A stretch of DNA of 64,000 nucleotides from Saururus chinensis (Eukaryota; Streptophyta; Magnoliopsida; Piperales; Saururaceae): NCBI GenBank assembly GCA_035235625.1, contig CP141148.1, forward strand, positions 26,723,057 through 26,787,056, written 5' to 3'. The position numbers and the translations under genes are program-made. Shown here one piece after another: positions 42,167-53,914 of this stretch (the first letter of the stretch is position 1; every line of letters begins with the position of its first letter). The notes below the pieces were generated by a model, which was not told where the DNA came from, ran no database searches, and was given only the letters and a program-made list of their open reading frames with translations.

Positions 42167-44639
42167 TAATCTGTCACGACCCGGATTTCTAAAAGCATTT
42201 TTAAATAGCACGAATGGTAAGTAGCAAATTTTTTTTCTTTAAATACAAAACAAACCCTTCGATTAAATATCTAGGTCATGATAACTGGGGTTCACAAATA
42301 TGAATATAAAATCATATGATATTATTTAACGTTTGAAAATTCATAAAGACCAGCTCATCCATCTAAGTACAAGTCTGTCACCCGTCTGAAAATAAATAAC
42401 AAGTTGACTCTCATGCTAAAGGTGCACTAACGTACCGGAGTTGTAGAAACGCGGAAACCTCTTATGCTCGCCTGCCTTGGTCTCACTTGTCGTCACCTGG
42501 AGAATCTGCAACAAAGCAAAACAAACAACAACCACAATGAAGCATCTTCACCTACATGAGAAGAGCTTCCAAAAGACAAAAGGTTTTATTAATATTTTTT
42601 GGAACGGGCCAACATCACCCGATGTTAGTTGCCTACATACTCATCAGATAACATCTCCAATGTTTCCAACAAGATCGGATCTAGACGTAGTTCTGCCTAG
42701 AAACTACTCTATCCTAAGAAGTATAGCATCACACATGCAATGCATAGATATTTTCAACTTACATTTTAGTAAGTCCTTTAACCGTTCCACTTGTCTAATT
42801 AACAAGCAATACCAAACAATATTATTAATTATCTCACATCTCTTGTTCGATAATTAATAATATCAAATCTGTAACTCAGAGATGACTCGCCCCTCGAGAA
42901 ATCCCTAAACAAAGCACTCCAACCTTAGAGTAGACTGCTTAACATCAGCTTGACCTAAATCCCCAGGGCTCTCAATAGCCTGCCACGAATCTGGAGAAGA
43001 GGATCCCAACTGTGCTCATGACACAAATTGGCGAGAAGCACAAGCCTTCCATGATGCTCATACAACTCTGCTTTTCGTACGTAGTAAATTGTCCTGGGAA
43101 GACCTGCGGGAGACCCACGGTAAAGACGCTCTGGTCAATACCCAAACCATCGTGGCGATGAAGAAGCATATTGCAATCTCCACCATCCCAACTCTGGGAG
43201 AAAATGTCTTATAAGACATTACTAATGTATCCATAGAAGCCTCAGGCCCTTATGACCATTGACTCCTCCAAACATCTGAAACTTAGACTAGATTATTTCC
43301 ATCCAGTCAAGTATCCACTTAACCATTTGGGGCCTCTTCACCTTGTGAATTGGCCCACTAAATAGCTCATCCACTAAGCTATAACTCGAAGAACATCCCA
43401 TAACCATCCTCGGTTCATTAACCAAGGAAAAATTCTATGTGAGGGCCCCATTCACTCCATGAACTGGTCCCAACCCTAAAGAGGGTATTTTAGTCATTAT
43501 ATTGATTAGGTGTTCTCCCCTCAAACCAACAGCAACCCATGTCTCTTGATTAATCTTCATTAATCTTAAGTTACTGATAAGAATCAATGCATCATCATAA
43601 ATATCATGCAATCATACAATTGTATAAATAATAAACGGAGGCCCATTGCATTCATTTGCAGGGCTAGGGCTCGGAGAATTCAAGCCCGATAGTATAAACA
43701 ACTCTAATGCATCCTATGAGTTACATATATGACACTGTAGTCGATCGATGCACTCGGTTACAGACACGTGTAATCTGTTGCCCTAAACTTGAGAATTAGG
43801 GTTCTACCCCTTATTTCCCATGCCACTGTGACCCGACAAGGTCTTCGTGTCACTTACTAGTTATACTCCTTCCTTTTAAAGTCATTTATAGAGTCCCCTA
43901 ACTCTTGATTCAATAGGCTATCCGTTCCGACAGAAACAGAATATATTGCCCTTAAGGGCATTAGGGTAATTTTACCACCTAGGGTACGATACCCTCCCTT
44001 GGGTCATTCTAGTCATTTTACTGCCTCTCTATTGATTTAAGTCATTGACCTCTCACAAGGCTCCACTCTCAGACTGACTCACGCTTCCATTCACACGAAT
44101 GTGGGCGGGTCCACTCAAAGGGGTATTTCTATCATTTGATTTAAGGCCTTATGGCATCTGACGGGTCCAAAATTGAATTCAAGCATACTACTTGACTTCA
44201 TGGACTCTGTGTAATTTTCCTGGCATGTGACGGGGTCGTGAACCCCTTGAACCGACTTAGGTTTATTTAATAGTTTACGATTAAATCTAAGGGCAAAAAG
44301 GTCAATTTCCCACTCACTGGGATTTTTCCTCACCAAAAGGTATGGCCTATAATTTTTTTACCCATTAAACTCTCACTGAGAAGTTTCCCAATTTTTAGAT
44401 CCACTCATATGACCCTGAACCAGAGCCTCGAACTCGGGTAAATGGTTTTCACACGATGATTTAACTACTAGGGGTAAAAATGTCATTTTAGAGACTCTGG
44501 GATTTTCCCCAAGCCTCAAACTTGGTTAGAATACTCCCACACTTCATGGGGTCCTTGAGTATTTTTATAGAATATTTTTGACATTTTTACCTCCCTGAAC
44601 CGGACCCGGTTCAAAACCCCCTTTCCTTCTTTTTTTTTT

Positions 44640-45230
44640 AAAAAACCAACCCGAGCCGGGTGAGCGGTTCGACCCGAAATCAGGCCAAACTCGCTGATCC
44701 ACCTGTGGGTCGTCTTCCTTGTGGAGATGCCTGCAGGGTGCGGGTGATGGCTAGATTGCGCATCCGCTGCCGCCGGTCCGGTTATTCGGCACGGGCGGAG
44801 TCGCCCATGCTAGGGCTGCAGAGGCGGAAGCCCATAATCTTGTGCTCCACCCGACGACACCCAGATCCGGATCTGGATTCCTCTACGTGGCTACATTTGC
44901 CAGCCGCCGCCGGTGTAACACCAGCCTCAGAGCCAGCCTGGGGTGAATCGCAGGTGAGCGGTGATTCCAACGGTGCTGGCCCCGCCGGCGGTGGGTGGCT
45001 AACTCTCCTCCACCTGGTGCTCGAAAGACCTCGCCTTTCCCAACTCTCCCACAACAGTTTCTGCCGGTAGTTGTAATCGCCGCCTCGGCTAGCCGCAAGG
45101 CCGGGACTCATCGGCCCGCCACTCAGTGACGACTCCGACCGCCTTGGCCCTGAGTCCCGCCGGTGATGGTCTGCTTCTGCCCAGAAAGTATCGGCTGGCA
45201 GATTTAACTTCACTATTCTGTTAGAACAAA
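44640..45230. other. GC-rich island inside the 3.7-kb solo LTR
   Basis: Base composition shifts abruptly to GC-rich with many CCGCCGG and GCCGGTCC words. Open frames of 71-143 codons occur on both strands (44660-45070 plus, 44782-45213 minus), but none shows a recognised domain. It could be a GC-rich R/U5 segment or captured host DNA. Confidence 0.4.
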
Positions 45231-45356
45231 ACAGTCATTGCAATCGTAACAGTTAATTAAAACTACCGAAAGAGTAATGGCAGAAAACACACATTTAAAT
45301 TTAATCAACAAAAACCCTATTAAGTTCGACTTGCATCCTACCTCAACCGTCAGTTT

Positions 45357-45484
45357 ATTGTCGATTCAACGTCGTCAACACTTTGCCGAAATTTTGCCGG
45401 AAAATTCCCTCCTTTCCTTTATTGTCGATTCAACGTCGTCAACACTTTGCCGAAATTTTGCCGGAAAATTCCCTCCTTTCCTTC
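45357..45484. repeat. 64-bp near-perfect tandem duplication
   Basis: ATTGTCGATTCAACGTCGTC starts at 45357 and again at 45421. Both copies run through CCGAAATTTTGCCGGAAAA to CCTCCTTTCC with at most one difference at the end. The identity indicates a recent event. A run of 17 or so C follows at about 45496. Confidence 0.85.
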
Positions 45485-45904
45485 ACCATCTAACCCCCCC
45501 CCCCCCCCCCCCAAAAAAAAGCCCTAATTAATTCTTTTTATAAGCATGGGATTAGGGCTCCTAATCCCATGAGAAATTAAGCCCCCAAAACACAATTTCA
45601 GAACAGTAAATAGTCGGTCCCACAAAACAACTTAAATGGCCTAGTTGCACGTTTAAATCAGGTAAGCGGGCCCTATACGATATGTTCAACTTTGAACAGT
45701 CGTATCTCCCTCATCCGGACTCCAATTTGCGCATTCTTGGTGGCATTTCGAAGCTCTTTTTGTTTCTCTTCCATCCATATAAGATTAGCCACCACTTCTA
45801 ACTGATGATCAAGTTATTCCCACAAGAAGATCAATGGGTCCTACACCCTAATTTCCCCGTGGTTATCTTCGGGAATTTAGAAAATTCCCGGACGTTACAT
45901 AATC

Positions 45905-48092
45905 AAAGGTAAAACAATCAAATCTCCCCATGTTTTCTTGTGTTTTTACCTTCAATCTCTTCTTCTTCTTCTCTTGAATATAATCTCTTGTCTTCTTCTC
46001 CTCAATTTATTTCTTTTATCCATGTTTTAAAATCCTAGATCTTTAATTCTTGCGTCTACTCTTGTGATTCATGTTTTGGACACAAGAGAATGATGGATCT
46101 ATATTCTATTTATGGTTTTGAGTCACTATTTTGTGGAAATGTGAGATCTTTTCTTAGGGATAGTGTGACCTTATTTGTTGTGTAGGGAGGATATTAAAGG
46201 GTCTACCAACTGATTTGAGGTAATGAGTTTTTGTTTGATGACGTTTTACTTACATTAACACCATGATTGCGGGTGAATTCATGTTCTTGAAGAAAATGGA
46301 TGTGTGAGCTTAAACTTTCTTGAATGGGTATTTTAATTGTGTTTTGACTTGAATATACATGACTTATGTTAGATCTATCATGTAAGGCTTAGATGATGAT
46401 TATTTAAAATTTTATGAATTTTTATGGAGGTTTGAGATGGATTAGATCAGTTTGTGCACAAGAAAATAATTATTTTTTTGTTTCTAGGCCAAATGGCATA
46501 TTCCAACTTCGGGTAGTCGATTAGCCAGGTGATAGATCGGCAAAATAGTAAAAGGACTATCTCTTGTTTCTTTGTGCTTGATAGATCACCCCTTGAGGCT
46601 AATCAGTTTGCTAAACATAATTTAACTTTATGCTTCATTTTTAAGCAAAATTTTGATGATTTCTTCATGTCTCTTACATGTTACTAGTAGAGTATGATCA
46701 TGCTAAAATATGAATACTTGCACATATTCGACATTAATTATGTATGAACCATGTTCCACATATTTAGCTCATTTATAAACATTACTACTTATGTTTACAC
46801 ATATTTACGCTTACATGACCTTGTTACCTACGTATAGACCATGTCCCATGGATGATAGGGTTGTTTATTAGTTTGACTACTTATGCTTACATGTACTTGA
46901 CATTGTTCATGTATGAATCATGTCACATACATCATGAATATGATTTTTTAAACCATTTTAACCATGATTAGCCATGACATTCCATACTTTTTCCGATTAG
47001 TCGTATTAGGGATTTTGAATTAATCAATTTTACTTCCAAAAGGGTGGGTTTTTTCTGTCTGAAAGGGCAGATTCTTCCCTAGGTTGAGAAGCATAGAATT
47101 CTATAATAAAAATACTTATTGAAACTTCATGAGTAAGCTCTAGGTTTGTTTGTTTGTGTGCACCATCTAACTAGGGGCACTTTCGGTTTATAGGATTTTC
47201 TAACTATTTTTGGTATTTTTCAGCTTAGAAATATTAGCTAAGCAAGATTAGGTTAGGTATCTTTGGGTACCGAGATTTCTCCATCAATGAAGTATGGATT
47301 ATTATGATACTTATTTACACAGGTTTTGTGTATGAATTATGATAATTATTTAAATAGGTTTTATGTATAAATTATGATACCTAATTATACAGGATGTGTA
47401 TGGATTATGACACATGAATGCACAAGTTGTGTATGTGAATTATGATACATAATAGAGACATCATGCACACGTTTTACCTGTGGATTATGATGCATGAATG
47501 AAATATTTGTACATGTTGTATGTGTAAGGGATTTAGCATGCTCTTGTGTTATTAACACCGGTTTTGCATAAGTTTTATATTATGTTTCTTAAGGATTATG
47601 TTTTGATGTTAATGTGAACTCTATATTTTCAAACACTTACTGAGCTACACTCACCCCGTTCCCTTATTTTGTTTTGGGGTATCCTTCTGGGATCCTCTAT
47701 GTGGTTGTGACATGTGGGTGCTCAGGATGATTTATTTTACAAGCACAATGGAGATTAGGCAGACATGGAGTGAGGATAGTTTACACGTGGGGTAGAATTT
47801 ACTTTTTTTTATGTAACCTTGTGACATAACTATGACACTTAACTATGTTGTGGGAGAGCCTTATTTGATGGCATAGACTTGTTTATTGTCTGGGTTGAGA
47901 TTATGAGATTTATGTGGGTATTGTGTATGACTAATATATTTAATTTATTTTTTTATTTTTCAGTAGTTGCTTTTGCACAAAGTAAGTGTTGTGTACTTTG
48001 ATATAGTTATTTGGGTTAGAACTCACCTCGTCACACCTTTGCCATTTTTCTTTGGCTGGGTTCGGGTTAAGGGGGTATGGTGGGGCATGACA
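45905..48092 (+). mobile_element. 3' part of the third gypsy-type LTR
   Basis: The segment continues from 42166 and ends GGTGGGGCATGACA at 48092. The text CTGAGCTACACTCACCCCGT with TTATTTTGTTTTGGGG at 47640-47680 matches the 38030-38080 part of the plus LTR (CTCACCCCTC ... TATTTTGCTTTGGGG). The end GGCTGGGTTCGGGTTAAGGG parallels its terminal GGTTCGGCTTGGGTTAGG. An array of about 50-bp TATGAATTATGATA units is at 47285-47510. No primer-binding site follows, so this LTR is also solo or truncated. Confidence 0.65.
47285..47510 (+). repeat. AT-rich about 50-bp repeats in the third LTR
   Basis: Five or so diverged units of ATGAATTATGATAC...ACAGGTTTTGTGT occur in the LTR position that carries the 56-bp satellite in the sister LTRs. 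Confidence 0.55.
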
Positions 48093-48957
48093 GCAGAGGT
48101 GGTGGAGCAGGAGGCGGAGTCAAAGCTAGAGCTGCTGGAAATGAGAAGCAATTGGCTAGTGAGGTTATAAGGAAGGAAATGGGAAGAGGGTATTTTAGAT
48201 AATTCATGTCACATGTGTAGAGGTTTATATGTGCATAAGGAAATTTTGTGTATTACATGAAAATACGAGACATTTTGTATAGTATGTTGAATCATGTGAA
48301 CATTTTTGGTAAATTCCTCTTTACCTTTTTTCTATAGAGATAAGAGCTAGTTGGCTAAGTGCTCAGAGCCGACCTAAACGACCAAGTTCATTTCCTAAAT
48401 TTTTACTCCTTGGGTTGGTTTTTTACATAAGTGTAGCAGCATGAATGAAAAAAATATACTTTTTTGTTATTGAGTTGTTTGGAAGGGATCCACAAATTGC
48501 TAAATAGAAATTGAGTTGCCAATTTCCCAAAAAACATATTGAGTTTTTGGGATTTGTATATGGGGAATTTGGATAAGCTAGACAATTTTTTGCTAAAAAC
48601 TAAGAAGAGTTCGGTTGACATGCAATTGCATGAATGTAGGCATTGTAAGCTATTGGATTTATATTTGACAACACACTTAGGAGAGGGGGTGCACAGGTGA
48701 TTCAAACTCACTTGCCCCATGGGTAATATACATTATCCATCAAAATTCAAGGCACACGATGCCTCATCTCATCAGGTTGTGCTAAGCCTTGGCTCATATG
48801 AAACTCTATTAACAAGTGTTTAACTAGTTTAAGCATGAGGCTGCCAACGGTAACCATTTAATTGTTCTACCATCCAAACCATAATCGGTAAAACAATAAA
48901 TAAGTTGGATAAAATTAAAATCATTTTCATAGCCCTTAACTGTTAACATTTTGGCAA
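48093..48957. other. No feature recognised
   Basis: This is AT-rich sequence between an LTR end and a Mutator-type MITE. An open frame on the minus strand (48403-48720) has no recognisable motif. Confidence 0.5.
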
Positions 48958-48966
48958 TTATGAATA

Positions 48967-49486
48967 GGGAAAATTATTTAAATAATAATTTTAAAATAAA
49001 TAATTACCAAACTAACCCACTTTGGGAAATATTTCCCAAAGTGGTGTTGGTTTTGGCCACACAGGCACCAGCCAAACGCTGGTGCTTGCGTGGCTTTTTT
49101 TTTAGATTTCATCCTTCTAAAGAACAAAATTAGTGAAATGTCAATCAGTACTATACATCAAAATAATATTGAGTATTTTAATGATTTCATCCTTTAGAAG
49201 GACGAAATCAGTACAATATTGATTTTGTAGTGTCCTCTCTTCTAAGGGAAAAATCAGTATTGTATTGATTTCATCCTTCTGAAGGACGAAATTAGTGCAA
49301 TGCAGTGATTTCGTTATCAGTACAAATTACTGTTAAAGGATGAAATCTGAAATACAAAAAAAACATGCAGGCACCAGTGCTTAGATGGCACCTATGTGGC
49401 CAAAACCAATACCACTTTGGGAAATATTTCCCAAAGCGGGTTAGTTTGGTATTTTTTTTAAAAATTATTATTTAAATAATTTTTCC
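48967..49486. mobile_element. 520-bp Mutator-type MITE with perfect 9-bp duplication
   Basis: Inverted ends run about 120 bp each: GGGAAAATTATTTAAATAAT at the left and, reverse complemented, GGAAAAATTATTTAAATAAT at the right. Both continue with ACCAAACTAACCC and TTTGGCCACA. Flanks are identical TTATGAATA (48958-48966 and 49487-49495), the 9-bp size diagnostic of Mutator-like elements. Each arm holds its own palindrome CTTTGGGAAATATTTCCCAAAG-type (centre AATATT). The interior contains repeated TTTCATCCTT/AAGGACGAAAT pairs that can also fold. There is no coding content. Confidence 0.85.
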
Positions 49487-49499
49487 TTATGAATAATAA

Positions 49500-50029
49500 A
49501 AAAATTATTTATTCTAATAAACTACTGTAGATATATACCCCACTTTCTAAACCACTCAACCCCAAACATAAACCCACTTATCGAAATTCAATATTTGTTG
49601 TCTAATCAAAATCACTCAAGTATACACATAATCATGTTATAATTTAAAGACCATAATTGGTTTCCATCTATCTATGAATTAGAGATTTTTCCATATTACC
49701 TAGCCCAAGATACAAATATTCCATAGTCCCTAAATTTTAACACTTAAGTATGGCTTAGTTTAGGACAAATATACCCTTAGGTCATAAATGAACTCGTACC
49801 CAAGTTCTTATCTCATTAATAAATAGTAGAAGAGGGTTGGGGATGTCATTAGTGACAAATTATAAACGATGGCTCATAGGAGGCAATTCACCTGTGGCAA
49901 TTCACCGATGGGTGGCTGGAGGCGGTAAAACCCTCATTTCCTTATTTTTTTTCTCTGTAGAAGCTTTCTTGGTAAAAAAAATCATCATTTCTCCGGTGCC
50001 AGTGACCCATCCTCCAGTATAATGGACAA
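49500..50029. other. No feature recognised
   Basis: This is AT-rich DNA. A 61-codon frame at 49837-50022 has no known motif. Confidence 0.45.
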
Positions 50030-50890
50030 AGTGACTCATAAAATGATGTGGCTTATATTGCATCAACGATAACACAATATGTCAATAATATGTTTTATTG
50101 ATTTTACGATATGCACCATATTGTGTTAACGATAACATGTTGTGTTCTTTGTACTAGCGACCCATAATACAATGTGGTAGAAATCACACTTATGACAACA
50201 CGACATGTCAATAATATGTGTTATTGATAATATGATATGCTCCATATAACAAATATGATAACATAATATTCACCATATCGTGTTCACGATAACATAATAT
50301 TCAGCATATTTGAGCCAAAAACCCATAATATGATATGCTCCATATAACATATACGACAACACAATACTCTTGTGTTAACAATAACAAGATATGTATTATA
50401 TGAGTCAACAAGCCATAATACAATATACTCCATATCACATATATGATAACACGATATTCACTATATCGTGTTAATGGTAACATGATATATATTCTTTGAG
50501 CTAGCGATCCATAATACGATGTGGCTCATATTGCGTATATGATAACACAACCTGTCAACAATAGTGTTATTTATAATACAATATGCTCCATATCGCACAT
50601 ACGATAACATGATATTTTCCATATCGTATTAATTATAACGCTATATGTGTTCTTTGAGTCAACAACCCATAATACTATATGTTCCATATCGCATATACAA
50701 TAACATGATATTTACCATTTAGTGTTAATGATAACAACATTTGAGCCAGCAACCCATAAGAGGATATGCTCCATATCACATATATGATAACATGATACGT
50801 CAACAATACATGTTATTGATAATACAGTTACTCCATATCGCATATATGATAACACAATATGTGTTCTGTGCATGTATTTGAAAACACTAC
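50030..50890. repeat. AT-rich field of short imperfect repeats (GATAACA / CATAATA)
   Basis: Over about 850 bp the words CCATAATACAATATGCTCCATAT, GATAACA(C/T)(G/A)ATAT and TATCGTGTTA recur more than a dozen times at irregular 40-110-bp intervals, split here into short motifs. Many pairs are mutually inverted (ACACGATAT ... ATATCGTGT), giving local hairpins. There is no coding potential and no similarity to the flanking LTRs was recognised. Confidence 0.65.
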
Positions 50891-51288
50891 ATTAATGACA
50901 TTTGCTAATATGTTATTGTTACAAGTGTTCATCATGTTGGGGATGACAACCGCTTAGATCGTGTACATGCTTACATAAGATGTTCTACATAATAAAACTT
51001 ATATATAGAAAACCATACTAGAGTCCTTTATATAGCAGGGTAAGAGGCCGTTAGCCCCTTAACTTGATGGATGGGAAATGGGGGCTGCTATCGCATTACT
51101 TGGCAGCAAACAACCAAGTTTGCTAGGCAACGAACAGCCTAGGAAGCCCCTTGGGCATAGACGGATGCTGGGACAACGTGGGAGATGTTATGGATGAGCT
51201 ACTTGCCTTGCGGAGCAGGCAGAGTAGGAGTCATTGCGCCGGCGAGACTCTAGCAGCGAAGCTGGGCTCTACTTGGACTTAGGGGAGG
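50891..51288. other. No gene recognised; target DNA of the ACTCC solo LTR
   Basis: GC content rises from about 51050 (GGGGGCTGCTATCGC and similar). The text continues at 52472 after removal of the inserted LTR. No known family is evident. Confidence 0.4.
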
Positions 51289-51293
51289 ACTCC

Positions 51294-52466
51294 TGATAAG
51301 TATAATTTATACGTTATTTTATCCTTAATTATTCTACTTTTTAGTCTCATTTAAGAGTTAATATAGGTTAAATAATTAGTAATTAAATTTAATTAGGTTA
51401 GAAAAAGCTTCCATGATGATTTGAATTAAATTGGCTTATTTTGCAGATTCTTCATTGGCGTTCAAATAGGGTCACTTACCGTTCGATCGGTATAACGTGA
51501 TTTTGAAGAAAATACAGTTCAAGCGTTCGAACGGGCATGCAAGGCGTTCGAACGGCATAATGTGCAGTTTCCTAGTTTTAGCCAAATTTCAATCCTTTTC
51601 ATATTGGACTTCTTCCTACGGATCTTATGCCTATATAAAGACATATTTGGCTTGAAATTGGGGGATTCCAGTAGATTTTCTAAAGAGAAAAAAGAAGAAG
51701 AAGATGGAAGAGAACTTAAAGCTTTTAATGGAGATTCAAGTGCTTTCTTCTACAATGGAAGGCTAGACTTTTCTTTTACTTAGGAGTTGATGAAGCTATA
51801 GATAAGTTTCAGTTTCTTTTCTTTTAAATTTAGTTCTCAGTTGTGAATGATGACAATTGTATGATATGGATTTCCTTTTTAATGGAAGAGCTTTTTATGT
51901 TTATTCAAGTCTATGTTGATTTATTGTCTTGTAGATGATAGATTGATGTGGTTTTGATATTTTCATCAATTCTAATTTCTGTGATTTAGATGAGATGGTC
52001 ATACAAATAGTTTTAATGTTCAGTTAGTTAATGACTTGGATGAGTTATATTAAGATTAGACAGGTCATGCCTATAGCTAGTTTAGTGTAGATGATCCGTG
52101 CTATTGTCGAAGATTGTTCATGCCATGGAATTTAATTAATGATTCTTTCTGAAGTAATTCTAGCTTGTAGCTGAGAATACTTGTTCATATTCACACTAGA
52201 TTTAGATTAAAAGTTAAGGAATTGTTATGGTTCTATAGTGGATTCGATTTCCTAAGTAATTTCCATCATATTAATCTCTTGTTTTTAAACTAGTTGATTC
52301 CTTTCTTTTGCTTAATTTAAGTTTAAGTTGTTTTAGTTTTTAATCAGCAAATTCCTCTTTAGATTTAGTGATAATTCATCTGTCCCTGAGGTTCGATAAC
52401 CCTTAAATACTCATCATAGTACAATTACCTTGTACACTTGCAAAAGGGTTTAATTATAAACAACCA
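51294..52466 (+). mobile_element. Solo LTR (1,173 bp) with ACTCC duplication
   Basis: It starts TGATAAGTATAATTTATAC and ends ATAAACAACCA. Perfect ACTCC flanks it at 51289-51293 and 52467-52471. A TATATAAAG box lies at about 51631. It contains four GTTCGA(A/T)CGG-type motifs at 51468-51560. Lineage is uncertain because no internal domain remains. Confidence 0.78.
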
Positions 52467-52471
52467 ACTCC

Positions 52472-53320
52472 TAAGGCGGACGGGATTCACCTATGGTGGT
52501 TCTCTGCACTCCTAGCTTGAGTAGGAATCCGGGCAGCAAGTTCCTGGGACGGACATGACTCACATAGGTAGGCTAGTCACACTCCTAGGGTGGATGGGAG
52601 TTGGAGTGGCTGGTTTCCTTGGATTGACAGACTCTTGGAGGCAGCATGGCGATGGACTTCTAGCAAAAGACGGACTCTTGCAAGTTTCCTAATCTATGCT
52701 AGGGGTGGAATGCTTATGGGCTGAGAGTTGGTCAGGGTGAGGACTCTTGTATTGGGTGGGTTTTGTACTCCTAGTAGCATAGGGACGACCAGTTTTAGGC
52801 TGAACCTATTTAAAGGTGAGAGTAGGGCTGCCATGGCTGGTTGGATATTGATTGTTCCTGCACAGCAAACCAGGGAGCAGAGAGGAGAGCTCTCGGCCTG
52901 GTGGATCAGCCCTTGCCCTCTCCCTATCTTGTATTAAAGCGGACAAAAATATAGTTTGGGCAAAGACCCTTGCACCAGGTTGGACTTGTGTTGTTGTTTT
53001 GCTTGTACTTCCCTTGCGCATACGAGTGGGAAGGGAAGGGAGTGGTTGTTGGCTGTGCGGCGTAGCCAGGCCATCACGTGTGTGAACGCTAGGCAAAGCT
53101 TTGTGCCCATGACAGAGGCCATCATGGCTATTCTACAGTGTCCTTAGTATCCACATCCCTCTTCATTTTTATACAGCCTTGTTCTCCCTGACTAGTCCCC
53201 CATGATTCATTTTTGGAGTTGTAGTGTCATCGTCTCCTTTGTAGGGATAAGTGGTTTATGTAGAAGAAATTTTTTGACAAAAATCAAAGAAGAGCAATCG
53301 TTGATGAAGTGATGGTTTAT
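52472..53320. other. No intact gene recognised
   Basis: Moderately GC-rich sequence with CTCCTAGGGTGGATGGG-like and GGACTCTTG repeats at 52480-52750. Overlapping short open frames on both strands at 52728-53147 show no known domain. Confidence 0.4.
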
Positions 53321-53321
53321 T

Positions 53322-53533
53322 TTCCTCTCTCTCTTCTCCCTCTCCCTCTTCTCTCTCTACCCTCTCTCTGTTCACTCCTCTATTCTCTCTCTACCCTCTC
53401 TCCCTCTTCACACTCTCTCTACCTCTCTCTCTCTTCACTCTCTCACACACACACACTCTCTCTATTAGCGAGAGAGGGTAGAGAAAGAAGAGAGATAGAA
53501 GAGGAGAGAGAAGAGGAGGAGAGGGAGAGAGAA
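53322..53533. repeat. CT/GA fold-back microsatellite, left part
   Basis: A (CT)n-rich run at 53325-53463 turns at CTCTATTAGCGAGAGAGG into a (GA)n-rich run at 53468-53533. The GA tract continues at 58982-59025 on the other side of the chromovirus, so the two strands of the original site are largely complementary and could form a long hairpin. Confidence 0.75.
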
Positions 53534-53884
53534 TGTTGTGTACGAGTGCACTAGGCTTAGTATTTACCTTTATATTGCAGTACTTTAATTATGTTCATTA
53601 GGCTAGTTTCCCTTATGTTTAGCAGATGACTATTATTTGTATTCTGGATGGTTTGTAATGGGCGCACTAGTAGACCACGGGTGAACCGGGCCCATTAGTG
53701 GCATGATCCCCAATGTGGGGTGTGACTCCCAATGTGGGGCATGACTCCCCATAAAGGGGTCATCTTCTTCCTTTGTGGGCATGTTTAATAAAATTCCAGA
53801 ATTTCCTTTCCCTTTCTTCCAACTTCTTTCCCTTTCCCTGCGTAGAACTCCTGTGTACCGATTGTGCCTACACCGGGCACAACA
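53534..53884 (+). repeat. 5' LTR of the chromovirus
   Basis: 351 bp, TGTTG...CAACA. It is preceded by GAGAA and followed by the primer-binding site. It contains AATAAAA at about 53788, a probable poly(A) signal. Confidence 0.92.
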
Positions 53885-53885
53885 T

Positions 53886-53897
53886 TGGTATTAGAGC
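53886..53897 (+). other. Primer-binding site of the chromovirus
   Basis: TGGTATTAGAGC, one base from TGGTATCAGAGC, lies one base after the 5' LTR. It fits initiator methionine tRNA priming. Confidence 0.85.
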
Positions 53898-53914
53898 TCT
53901 TATGATCTCCGGCC

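Larger units (their letters stand above)
42172..45899 (-). mobile_element. Solo LTR (3,728 bp), gypsy-type, minus orientation, TAATC duplication
   Basis: The plus strand starts TGTCACGACCCGG and ends CCCGGACGTTACA; reverse complemented this is TGTAACGTCC ... GGGTCGTGACA, the classic ends of long plant gypsy LTRs. Perfect TAATC flanks it at 42167-42171 and 45900-45904. A minus-strand TATAAAAA lies at about 45540, about 360 bp into the LTR, like the TATA of the sister LTRs. No internal domain is present. The interior includes a GC-rich island and a 64-bp perfect duplication, listed separately. Confidence 0.82.

Noticed and set aside
44660..45213. Overlapping 136- and 143-codon frames in the solo LTR
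   Set aside because: They are mutually antisense in a GC-rich island where stops are rare; no domain was recognised.
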